NCBI GenBank assembly: GCA_964636785.1
Contig: CAZWVK010000151.1
Coordinates: forward strand, 1-5,464
DNA length: 5,464 bases
Direction of reading: 5' to 3'
DNA from: UBA6776 sp964636785
Lineage (GTDB): Bacteria; Bdellovibrionota; Bdellovibrionia; Bdellovibrionales; UBA1609
Part shown: positions 1 to 4,815 of the stretch, piece by piece
How the letters are laid out: every line of letters starts with the position of its first letter
Position numbering within the stretch: the first letter of the stretch is position 1
The notes under the pieces: generated by a model
What the model saw: the letters and a program-made list of their open reading frames with translations, nothing else
Told to the model about the DNA's origin: nothing
Database searches by the model: none
Program-made: the position numbers and the translations under genes

Positions 1-54
1 CATAACAGGTGGTCTTTTATTGGATTTATTTTTTGTAGTAATCATTTGAGGCAC
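1..54 (-). CDS. N-terminus of an unidentified protein, cut by the window edge
   Basis: A GTG at 52-54 opens a frame of 18 codons that stays open to the window edge. It is preceded by a very good ribosome binding site, AAGGAG (complement of 62-67), seven bases upstream. The visible peptide begins VPQMITTKNK and is basic and polar, with no signal peptide or recognisable motif. An in-frame ATG at 43-45 is an alternative, but it lies 16 bases from the Shine-Dalgarno site, so GTG is preferred. The gene follows map by 77 bases on the same strand with no intrinsic terminator between them. The gap is AT-rich and may hold its own promoter, although I could not identify clear boxes. Function unknown: too little of the protein is visible. 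Confidence 0.6.
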   Translation of the reverse strand, partial: MPQMITTKNKSNKRPPVM

Positions 55-131
55 GCTCTGTCTCCTTAATTTGTGAGTCGAAGGGCTACTTAATCAGCCG
101 CCCAGATACCTTAATAAAATTTAAGTTTAAA

Positions 132-902
132 TCAATCTAAAAAGGTTAAAACTTCGTAGCCATCATCCGTGATCAAAACCGTGTGTTCGAATTGCGCGGA
201 AAGACAGCGATCCTCGGTCATATAGTACTTATGCGAGGAGCCAGGAATGTCGAACTCCTCAATCGGAGAGCTTGTGACATTGATCATGGGCTCAACGGTG
301 ATACACGTCCAAGGGATGAGTGAATCGCCGCGTCCCTTTTTACCGTGAGAAGGTACAAATGGATCACCATGAAAGACCTTTCCGATCCCATGCCCCCCAA
401 TCTCCTTCACCACATAAAACCCTTGTTTGGTGACGTATTTATTAATGGCAAATCCGATATCGCCAGTCGTATTGTACGGACCGACCTCTTGAATTCCTCT
501 CCACATGGCTTCCTTGGCGCATTCCGTGAGCCTTTTGGCTTCTGCACTCACATCACCCACATAGAAGGTCGCCGAAGTGTCACCATAAAAGCCATTCTTA
601 ATACTGGTCACATCGATATTTACGATGTCACCCTCTTTTAAAACCGTCTCATCCGGAACCCCATGACAGATCACTCCATTCACACTTGTGCAGCAGGATT
701 TCGGAAAGCCCAGATAGTTTAAGGTGGCTGGAGTGGCGTCGTGCTTCAGGGTGTATTCATGAACCAGGCGATCAATTTCGTTTGTGGTGATTCCAGGGCG
801 AACGAATTCACCGGCATAAGCCAATGTGCGAGCTGCCAGCTGGCAGGCTTCTCTCATCTGGTTCACTTCGTCTTTTGTTAAGGGCGCAAGTTTACGACTC
901 AT
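132..902 (-). CDS. map: Type I methionine aminopeptidase
   Basis: This cytosolic dimetal peptidase removes the initiator methionine from nascent proteins. The 256-residue product is a normal length for the bacterial type I enzyme and has the pita-bread fold signature throughout. The five metal ligands can be placed as Asp97 (NIDVT), Asp108 (YGDTSA), His171 (GGHGIG), Glu204 (VEPM) and Glu239 (QFEHT). The substrate-contacting His80 (ICHGVPD) and His178 (FHGDP) are also present. There is no N-terminal SH3-binding or zinc-finger extension. The loop before the last ligand (about 210-230) differs from the E. coli form and lacks the usual DGWT motif. The ATG at 902 has only a weak GAG-type ribosome binding site, which sits at the end of a hairpin covering the upstream gene's stop. 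The 31-base spacing from that gene suggests co-transcription and perhaps translational coupling. Identity is secure. Confidence 0.97.
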   Translation of the reverse strand: MSRKLAPLTKDEVNQMREACQLAARTLAYAGEFVRPGITTNEIDRLVHEYTLKHDATPATLNYLGFPKSCCTSVNGVICHGVPDETVLKEGDIVNIDVTSIKNGFYGDTSATFYVGDVSAEAKRLTECAKEAMWRGIQEVGPYNTTGDIGFAINKYVTKQGFYVVKEIGGHGIGKVFHGDPFVPSHGKKGRGDSLIPWTCITVEPMINVTSSPIEEFDIPGSSHKYYMTEDRCLSAQFEHTVLITDDGYEVLTFLD

Positions 903-910
903 AGGAATGC

Positions 911-948
911 TCTATCAGATCTTCTTAAGCATCTCAATGCCTGATAGA
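911..948 (-). promoter_or_regulatory. Junction hairpin between the secreted-protein gene and map
   Basis: Perfect 8-base arms, TCTATCAG (911-918) and CTGATAGA (941-948), enclose 22 bases. On the minus-strand transcript the loop contains the TGA stop of the upstream gene (934-936), and the 3' arm holds the GATAGAG sequence that is the only Shine-Dalgarno-like element before map. No T-run follows, so it does not look like a terminator. A role in coupling map translation to the upstream gene is inference. Confidence 0.45.
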
Positions 949-1194
949 ACTTAAACACACGCTGAAGGAGTCTTCTGAGGACTCAGTCATCCCTTCTTGA
1001 GGCGGACGCTCCTTCTGGCAGTGAGTATCGTCAGAGGGAGCCTGAGGAACATTTAAGCGCTCAACCACTCGAACCGTGACAATCTCTCGTTTTTTGATTT
1101 CCTTTTCGAAATCCAGATTTAAGGCCACCAGCTGAGACGAAAAACCAAGAGTCAGAAAAACCGCTGCAATATGAAACCAACCCCTTGTTTTCAA
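934..1194 (-). CDS. Small predicted secreted protein, TTG start
   Basis: An 86-residue protein that I do not recognise. Its N-terminus looks like a Sec signal peptide: basic MKTR, a hydrophobic stretch at about residues 8-24, and a plausible cleavage after Ala24 (QLVA/LNLD). The mature part would be about 62 residues. It is charged at 29-46 (a Lys/Glu-rich, then Val/Arg-rich segment) and polar after that, with two cysteines (59 and 80) that could form a disulfide in the periplasm. The start is TTG at 1192-1194. It is supported by an AAAGGAG ribosome binding site (complement of 1203-1209) eight bases upstream, and no other usable start precedes the signal peptide. It is followed 31 bases later by map and is probably the first gene of that operon. 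A periplasmic location is inference from the signal peptide. Function unknown. Confidence 0.6.
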   Translation of the reverse strand: MKTRGWFHIAAVFLTLGFSSQLVALNLDFEKEIKKREIVTVRVVERLNVPQAPSDDTHCQKERPPQEGMTESSEDSFSVCLSSIRH

Positions 1195-1400
1195 CTCGTC
1201 CGCTCCTTTGTCACTGATCCTTTTCTAGCTTGAATCTTCGATTCAGCCTCAGTGGCCTTAATGGATTTCAATTTTACAGATATCCTTAGCAAAGGGCGTT
1301 CCGAAGGGGATGCAATAAGCTTTTCATGAAACTCTTAGGGTTTTTGAAATCCTTAAGTATTTGCCCGCAGTTGCTCACTGTCAAAGAACTCAACAACCAT
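1195..1400. other. Non-coding leader region upstream of the map operon
   Basis: About 200 bases without a convincing gene. It contains a perfect 6-base inverted repeat with a 3-base loop (TGAATC at 1231-1236, GATTCA at 1240-1245), only 22 bases upstream of the ribosome binding site of the secreted-protein gene, where it could sit in the 5' leader. The promoter of that operon must lie here, but no pair of -35 and -10 boxes with good spacing stood out. A 22-codon plus-strand frame starting at 1261 has no ribosome binding site and is not called. Confidence 0.35.
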
Positions 1401-1434
1401 AAAAAAAGCCCAAGCTTTTGAGCCTGGGCTTTTT
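1401..1434 (-). terminator. Strong intrinsic terminator of the SWIB gene
   Basis: On the minus strand, GCCCAGGCT (complement of 1421-1429) pairs with AGCTTGGGC (complement of 1408-1416) in a 9-base stem with one G-U pair and a CAAA loop. Seven Ts follow (complement of 1401-1407). It lies 24 bases past the SWIB stop codon. The A-run before the stem on the minus strand gives five Ts on the plus strand, so it may work weakly in both directions and insulate the map operon. Confidence 0.92.
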
Positions 1435-1458
1435 AAAACTCAAAGTAAGAGTTGTCGC

Positions 1459-1908
1459 TTATGACAAGTGCTTGCTTACAAGCTTAGTCATTTCGAACAT
1501 GCTCACTTGGTTCTTTCCAAAAACGCCTTTTAGTTTAGAATCAGCGTTGATGTTTCTTCTGTTCTTAGAGTCTTGAAGATTGTTCTTACGGATGTAAGCC
1601 CAAAGCTTCTTAACAACTTCAGTTCTTGGAATTGGCTTAGCACCAATAACTTCTGCAAGCTGAGTGCTTGGAGTTAAAGGTTTCATGAAAGCAGGATTAG
1701 GCTTTCTTTTTGTTTTAGCTTTTTTAGGAGCAGCTTTCTTAGAAGCCTTCTTTGCAGAAGTTTTCTTAGAAGTAGCAGCTTTCTTAGAAGTAGCAGCTTT
1801 CTTAGTTGCTTTTTTAGACGTCTTTTTAGAAGCAGCTTTTTTGCTGGTCTTCTTAGAAGTCTTTTTCGCTGCAGCTTTCTTGCTCGCTTTTTTTGCTTTT
1901 TTTGCCAT
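1459..1908 (-). CDS. Histone-H1-like tail fused to a SWIB/MDM2 domain
   Basis: A 149-residue protein with two parts. Residues 1-70 are a low-complexity tail made of Lys-Lys doublets separated by Ala, Ser and Thr. I count 14 KK doublets and 31 lysines in 70 residues, with no acidic or aromatic residue. This is the composition of histone H1 and chlamydial Hc-type proteins. Residues 71-149 match a SWIB domain: FMKPLTPS, then AEVIGAKPIPR, the VVKKLWAYIRKNNLQD helix, NRRNI and the closing VFGK...MFEMTKLVSKHL. The SWIB fold is known from SWI/SNF chromatin remodellers and from chlamydial proteins. DNA binding and compaction through the tail is inference, as is a nucleoid location. The ATG at 1908 is preceded by GGGAGGGG (complement of 1917-1924). 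The gene is monocistronic, with its own promoter and a strong terminator. It could regulate transcription rather than package DNA. Confidence 0.93.
   Translation of the reverse strand: MAKKAKKASKKAAAKKTSKKTSKKAASKKTSKKATKKAATSKKAATSKKTSAKKASKKAAPKKAKTKRKPNPAFMKPLTPSTQLAEVIGAKPIPRTEVVKKLWAYIRKNNLQDSKNRRNINADSKLKGVFGKNQVSMFEMTKLVSKHLS
1765..1805 (-). repeat. 18-base tandem repeat in the lysine-rich tail
   Basis: The unit CTTAGAAGTAGCAGCTTT occurs twice without change (1765-1782 and 1783-1800), followed by the first five bases of a third copy. It encodes two KKAATS units of the tail (about residues 37-48). Being in frame, copy-number change by slippage would lengthen or shorten the tail without breaking the SWIB domain. 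Confidence 0.9.
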
Positions 1909-1966
1909 TTTAATTTCCCCTCCCTAAAAAGGATTTATTGTTAATTCGTATGGCTTACACAAGAAG

Positions 1967-1995
1967 ATGATACTTAAACCAAAACCTTTGTCCAA
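1967..1995 (-). promoter_or_regulatory. Probable sigma70-type promoter of the SWIB gene
   Basis: On the minus strand, TTGGAC (complement of 1990-1995) and TATCAT (complement of 1967-1972) are separated by 17 bases. Each differs from consensus at one or two positions. Transcription would start near 1960, giving a leader of about 50 bases. The -35 box is inside a small inverted repeat, CTTTG-2-CAAAG (1986-1997), a possible operator. A second, weaker candidate (TTGTGT, 17 bases, AATAAA) lies closer to the gene. Confidence 0.55.
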
Positions 1996-2039
1996 AGAAA
2001 AATGAAGGGGGGTCTCATTTTTTTTCACTAGGGCCCCGT

Positions 2040-2168
2040 ATGAAAACATCAAGTTTCCCCTCTGAAAACCCGAAAAGTCTTTATGGAGACATCAAGTTTT
2101 CGCGAGATTTTAGAATCAAAACTGAAGGGAAAAACTGGCGCTTACGACTCTCCAGAAATTTCCGCTAA
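2040..2168 (+). CDS. Possible 42-codon upstream ORF overlapping the J-domain gene
   Basis: An ATG at 2040 with a weak AGGG six bases upstream opens a 42-codon frame that overlaps the start of the J-domain gene in another phase and ends at TAA 2166-2168. Its first residues, MKTSSF, closely copy the METSSF start of the J-domain gene. Beyond about residue 20 it is out of phase with the conserved frame and unlikely to encode a functional protein. It may be a regulatory upstream ORF, or the relic of a duplicated start. Confidence 0.25.
   Translation: MKTSSFPSENPKSLYGDIKFSRDFRIKTEGKNWRLRLSRNFR
2045..2096 (+). repeat. Duplicated gene-start segment (ACATCAAG direct repeats)
   Basis: The start ATGAAAACATCAAGTTT at 2040 and ATGGAGACATCAAGTTT at 2083 differ at two bases over 17 and lie 43 bases apart. 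The core ACATCAAG occurs a third time at 2263-2270, followed like the first by a CCCCTC...GAAAA tract. A 43-base duplication is not a multiple of three, so the two starts are in different frames. Confidence 0.6.
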
Positions 2169-2604
2169 CCCCTTCCCAGAGCGGATTTCAGAACTTCATC
2201 CTGCTCTTTATTTTCTCTCCGTCCAAGGGCCGAAACCAAACTCCCTTAAGGGGTACCCAAAGACATCAAGCTCCCCTCGAAAAACTCAAGTTCCCCAGGG
2301 CGAAAAACTTTTTACGCCTCGAGAAAAAACCGCAGAAAAAATCGAATTTCAGGTGGCAAAAGACCGTTTGGACGAGATTTCCCTCTCGAAGTGGAACCGT
2401 TTTGAGTCTATGGTTGGTCAAAATTTTGGCGCCACCCTTACAAAATCCCAGGCACTTTCTGCCTTTCGAACGTTTATTAAGACCGTTCATCCCGACCTTT
2501 CAGGGGGAGTTTCTACAGGTGTGACTGGTGACTTCGCCAGCTTTGTGAAGGTCAAGAACGAGATGATTCAGGTTCTTGTTCAGTTTGAAAATTCAAAGTC
2601 TTAA
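2083..2604 (+). CDS. Protein with a C-terminal J-domain-like (HPD) region
   Basis: A 173-residue predicted cytosolic protein, with no signal peptide or membrane segment. Residues 1-90 are rich in Pro, Ser and Lys and probably disordered. Residues 95-169 resemble the core of a J-domain: a helix ending in SAFRTFIKTV, the HPD tripeptide at 136-138, a Gly/Ser/Thr loop, and a second helix FASFVKVKNEMIQVLVQF. In J-proteins the HPD motif stimulates the ATPase of an Hsp70 (DnaK). That role is inferred here, because the first helix is poorly matched and no zinc-binding or substrate domain is present. The ATG at 2083 is the only standard start in the frame after the TGA at 2041-2043, but it has no clear Shine-Dalgarno sequence. 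The gene is transcribed away from the SWIB gene and converges on the small membrane-protein gene with five bases between the stops. Confidence 0.68.
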   Translation: METSSFREILESKLKGKTGAYDSPEISANPFPERISELHPALYFLSVQGPKPNSLKGYPKTSSSPRKTQVPQGEKLFTPREKTAEKIEFQVAKDRLDEISLSKWNRFESMVGQNFGATLTKSQALSAFRTFIKTVHPDLSGGVSTGVTGDFASFVKVKNEMIQVLVQFENSKS

Positions 2605-2614
2605 TGCCATTAAG
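2600..2614. repeat. Palindrome holding both convergent stop codons
   Basis: CTTAATG-C-CATTAAG is a perfect 7-base inverted repeat around one base. It contains the TAA of the J-domain gene (2602-2604) and the complementary TAA of the membrane-protein gene (2610-2612). As RNA it could form only a short hairpin, and no T-run follows on either strand, so I do not call it a terminator. Confidence 0.5.
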
Positions 2615-2756
2615 GCTCGACGGGAGCCGGGGTCGATATATCTTCGACCGGATCCTGAGGTGGATCCGGACTGTAAATCAAGGGATAAACGACAACCGTA
2701 ATCAGGAAAACAAGACCAATAAGGATCGCAATATTCTTTACCGTTTTACGGTTCAT
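2610..2756 (-). CDS. 48-residue single-pass membrane protein with Pro/acidic tail
   Basis: An unrecognised small protein. The start MNRKTVKN is basic. Residues 9-28 form one hydrophobic segment (IAILIGLVFLITVVVYPLIY), followed by a tail of 20 residues with seven prolines and five Asp/Glu. Positive-inside topology would put the tail in the periplasm. If it is instead an uncleaved signal anchor, the result is the same. The ATG at 2756 has GGAG eight bases upstream (complement of 2765-2768). It starts 17 bases after the ettA stop on the same strand and so probably belongs to the ettA operon. A hairpin covers the junction. No lipobox cysteine and no catalytic motif is present. A role at the membrane with EttA would be guesswork. 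The good start, codon-like composition and operon position support it as a real gene. Confidence 0.65.
   Translation of the reverse strand: MNRKTVKNIAILIGLVFLITVVVYPLIYSPDPPQDPVEDISTPAPVEP
2631..2669. repeat. Two abutting hairpins inside the small membrane-protein gene
   Basis: GGTCGA (2631-2636) pairs with TCGACC (2644-2649). CCGGATCC (2648-2655) pairs with GGATCCGG (2662-2669) across six bases. The two share CC at 2648-2649 and are mutually exclusive at full length. They lie 27-65 bases past the J-domain stop and within the codons for the membrane protein's tail. With no T-run they could stabilise a 3' end or assist termination of the plus-strand transcript, but this is unproven. Confidence 0.5.
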
Positions 2757-2766
2757 AAGTAGATCT

Positions 2767-2789
2767 CCGAAGGTTATTGAAGCCTTCGG
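2767..2789 (-). promoter_or_regulatory. Junction hairpin between ettA and the small membrane gene
   Basis: On the minus strand CCGAAGG (complement of 2783-2789) pairs with CCTTCGG (complement of 2767-2773). The 9-base loop ends in the TAA stop of ettA. The last GG of the 3' arm is the first half of the GGAG ribosome binding site of the next gene. No T-run follows. A ribosome finishing ettA would open this hairpin, so translational coupling is a reasonable inference. Confidence 0.55.
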
Positions 2790-4450
2790 TACTTAATTCT
2801 TTTTGGCTGGATTTCATCCACACCCATTCGCTTTTTATAATTTTCTTCATATTCAGAGTAGTTTCCAATGAACCACTCAACATGAGAGTCTCCTTCAAAC
2901 GCTAGGATGTGCGTGCATACGCGATCAAGGAACCAGCGATCATGGGAGATGATCATGGCGGATCCACCAAACTCTAAAAGCGCTTCCTCAAGAGCTCTCA
3001 TGGTGTTCACATCCAGATCATTGGTCGGCTCATCCAGAAGTAAAAGGTTGGCCCCCTCTTGGAGCATTTTCGCCAAGTAGAGCCGGTTTCTTTCACCACC
3101 GGATAAGACTCCCACTTTCTTTTGCTGAGCTTCTCCGGAAAAGTTGAACCATGAACAGTAAGCCCGGGATGAAACTTCTCTGCCGCCAAGAGGAATCATA
3201 TCTTCGCCTTTTGAGATCTCTTCCCAAACGGTCTTATCCGGATTGATTCCAGCACGTGACTGATCCACATAGGCGAGCTTTACGGTTTCACCCACTTTGA
3301 AATTTCCAGAATCCGGCTTTTCTTGACCTGTGATCATTCTAAAGAGTGTTGTTTTACCTGCGCCATTCGGCCCAACAATTCCAACGATAGCCCCTTTTGG
3401 CATAGTGAAGGAAAGATTCTCGTAAAGAAGTTTTCCGTCGTAAGCCTTAGCTACATCTTTGGCTTCAATCACCACATCACCAAGACGAGGTCCTGGTGGA
3501 ATGTAAATTTGAAGCTCTTGAAGTTTTTCAGGAGTTGGTTCTTTAATCAGGTTTTCATAGGCTGAAAGACGCGCTTTGGATTTAGCCTGTCTCGCTCTCG
3601 GAGATTGCTTCACCCATTCCAATTCTCGCTCTAATGTGCGATTTCGTCTTTGATCGGATTTCGCCTCTTGAGATAATCTTTTTTCCTTTTGCTCAAGCCA
3701 AGAAGTGTAGTTCCCTTTCCACGGAATTCCTTCGCCACGATCGAGTTCCAAAATCCAGCCAGCCACATTATCCAGGAAGTAGCGATCATGCGTAACCGCA
3801 ATCACAGTTCCCGGGAACTTCGCCAAGTAATGCTCTAGCCAGGTCACTGATTCAGCATCCAAATGGTTGGTAGGCTCATCCAGTAAAAGAATATCCGGCT
3901 CACTTAAGAGAAGTCTTGTCAGCGCAACACGCCGAGCTTCTCCACCAGATAGGTTGTCCACTTTCCAATCACCCGGAGGACATCTTAAGGCTTCCATCGC
4001 CTGCTCCACCTTTTGATCAATGCTCCAACCATCCTTCGCTTCGATTTGATCTTGAATTTTTCCTTGGCGCTCAATCAGCTGATCCATTCTTTCTGGAGTG
4101 ATATCTGGATCGCACATCTCTTCTGAAATCTTTTGAAAGGACGAAAGAAGCTCATTGATCTCTCCAAGACCTTCCATCACGTTCTCTTTGACTGTTTTTT
4201 CAGGATTGAGTTTTGGATTTTGTTCTAAGTAGCCCACTTTAAAGTCACGAGCAGGAAAAGCCTCTCCAAGAAAATCCTGATCTTCACCAGCCATGATTTT
4301 GAGCAAAGAGGATTTCCCTGCGCCATTCAGCCCAAGCACTCCGATTTTTGCACCATAAAAGTAAGAGAGATAGATGTCTTTAAGAACATATTTATTGGGT
4401 GGATAAACTTTGCTGACACCTTTCATAGTGTAAATGATATCTTGAGACAT
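2774..4450 (-). CDS. ettA: EttA, ABC-F energy-dependent translational throttle
   Basis: A cytosolic ATPase of the ABC-F family with no membrane domain. In E. coli, EttA binds the ribosomal E site and gates entry into elongation according to the ATP/ADP ratio. The product from the chosen start is 558 residues (E. coli about 555). NBD1 has Walker A GLNGAGKS at 40-47, signature LSGGE at 167-171, Walker B with Asp191-Glu192 (LLLDEPTNHLD) and His221. The arm insertion lies at about 90-145. The charged P-site tRNA interaction linker, KRLSQEAKSDQRRN to ARLSAYENL, spans about 258-301. NBD2 has Walker A GPNGAGKT at 360-367, LSGGERNR at 449-456, Asp473-Glu474 and His503. The C-terminal PKRIKYRRL is typical of EttA. 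The ATG at 4450 has AAGGAG six bases upstream. A longer frame from GTG at 4480 is rejected because that codon lies inside the promoter's -10 box. First gene of an operon with the small membrane-protein gene. Confidence 0.97.
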   Translation of the reverse strand: MSQDIIYTMKGVSKVYPPNKYVLKDIYLSYFYGAKIGVLGLNGAGKSSLLKIMAGEDQDFLGEAFPARDFKVGYLEQNPKLNPEKTVKENVMEGLGEINELLSSFQKISEEMCDPDITPERMDQLIERQGKIQDQIEAKDGWSIDQKVEQAMEALRCPPGDWKVDNLSGGEARRVALTRLLLSEPDILLLDEPTNHLDAESVTWLEHYLAKFPGTVIAVTHDRYFLDNVAGWILELDRGEGIPWKGNYTSWLEQKEKRLSQEAKSDQRRNRTLERELEWVKQSPRARQAKSKARLSAYENLIKEPTPEKLQELQIYIPPGPRLGDVVIEAKDVAKAYDGKLLYENLSFTMPKGAIVGIVGPNGAGKTTLFRMITGQEKPDSGNFKVGETVKLAYVDQSRAGINPDKTVWEEISKGEDMIPLGGREVSSRAYCSWFNFSGEAQQKKVGVLSGGERNRLYLAKMLQEGANLLLLDEPTNDLDVNTMRALEEALLEFGGSAMIISHDRWFLDRVCTHILAFEGDSHVEWFIGNYSEYEENYKKRMGVDEIQPKRIKYRRLQ

Positions 4451-4478
4451 GATCTTCTCCTTTGTATAGGGATTCCTC

Positions 4479-4506
4479 ACTATAATGATGCTTTCAAACT
4501 TGTCAA
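4479..4506 (-). promoter_or_regulatory. Near-consensus sigma70 promoter of ettA
   Basis: On the minus strand a perfect TTGACA (complement of 4501-4506) is followed after 16 bases by TATAGT (complement of 4479-4484). Transcription should start near 4472, giving a leader of about 22 bases that contains the AAGGAG site for the ATG at 4450. The plus strand carries a perfect TATAAT at 4481-4486 overlapping this -10 box, which could support divergent transcription toward the 57-codon gene, although no good plus-strand -35 box is visible. Confidence 0.88.
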
Positions 4507-4539
4507 AGGGGGGATCAGGTCTTTAAGCTTTATAGTTCG

Positions 4540-4713
4540 ATGAAAAAGGGCAAAGGCAAAGTTTCGAAAAGATTCACCAGTTTATGTAGCGAGCTTAAAG
4601 ATAAGCTCGATGAGCTTGATAAGCCCTCACCAAAGGCCTCAGAGCCTACCCCCGCGCAAAAACGCAAAGTTTTATTCGAAGAGCTAAAAGAAAAGCTCAA
4701 TGTGGTGTCTTGA
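4540..4713 (+). CDS. Putative 57-residue Lys/Glu-rich small protein
   Basis: An unrecognised short frame from ATG 4540 to TGA 4711-4713. The N-terminus is very basic (MKKGKGKVSKRF). Two amphipathic charged segments then resemble each other, SELKDKLDELD (about 17-27) and FEELKEKLNVV (about 46-56), joined by a Pro/Ser/Ala linker. Each could be a helix or short coiled coil. There is no signal peptide or membrane segment, so a cytosolic protein is likely. The weak point is the start: no Shine-Dalgarno site lies at normal distance (a G-run at 4508-4513 is too far) and no alternative start codon exists before the in-frame TGA at 4486-4488. It is divergent from ettA. The internal repeat and amino-acid pattern favour a real gene, but not firmly. 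Confidence 0.45.
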   Translation: MKKGKGKVSKRFTSLCSELKDKLDELDKPSPKASEPTPAQKRKVLFEELKEKLNVVS

Positions 4714-4735
4714 GGGCTTGCGAGCCTCTTTATAT
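4712..4735 (+). terminator. Weak possible terminator after the 57-codon gene
   Basis: GAGGGCT-TGCG-AGCCTC forms a short stem with one bulged G, overlapping the TGA stop, and is followed by TTTATATT. The stem is short and the T-run broken, so termination would be weak. Confidence 0.3.
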
Positions 4736-4815
4736 TGCAGATCCCGCCTCAAAATTGGTTTTTTGGTCTTTTTATTAGAGTTCTGCGTGCTGCACTCTGG
4801 TCATTAACTGGCCTA

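Noticed and set aside
345..641. 98-codon plus-strand frame
   Set aside because: Lies wholly opposite map, which is secure; no ribosome binding site or family resemblance.
1261..1329. 22-codon plus-strand frame
   Set aside because: No ribosome binding site, no recognisable features, and too short to support.
1664..1927. 87-codon hydrophobic plus-strand frame opposite the SWIB gene
   Set aside because: The Phe/Leu/Ala-rich sequence is the antisense reading of the lysine repeats; it runs across the SWIB start and has no start signal.
2266..2490. 74-codon minus-strand frame
   Set aside because: Antisense to the J-domain gene, low-complexity basic product, no support.
3007..4101. Three short frames inside ettA (3007-3189 minus; 3323-3565 and 3916-4101 plus)
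   Set aside because: All are in other phases or antisense to a complete ABC-F gene with every motif intact.
4451..4480. Ten-residue N-terminal extension of EttA from GTG 4480
   Set aside because: The GTG is within the promoter -10 box and no ribosome binding site precedes it, whereas the ATG at 4450 has an ideal one.
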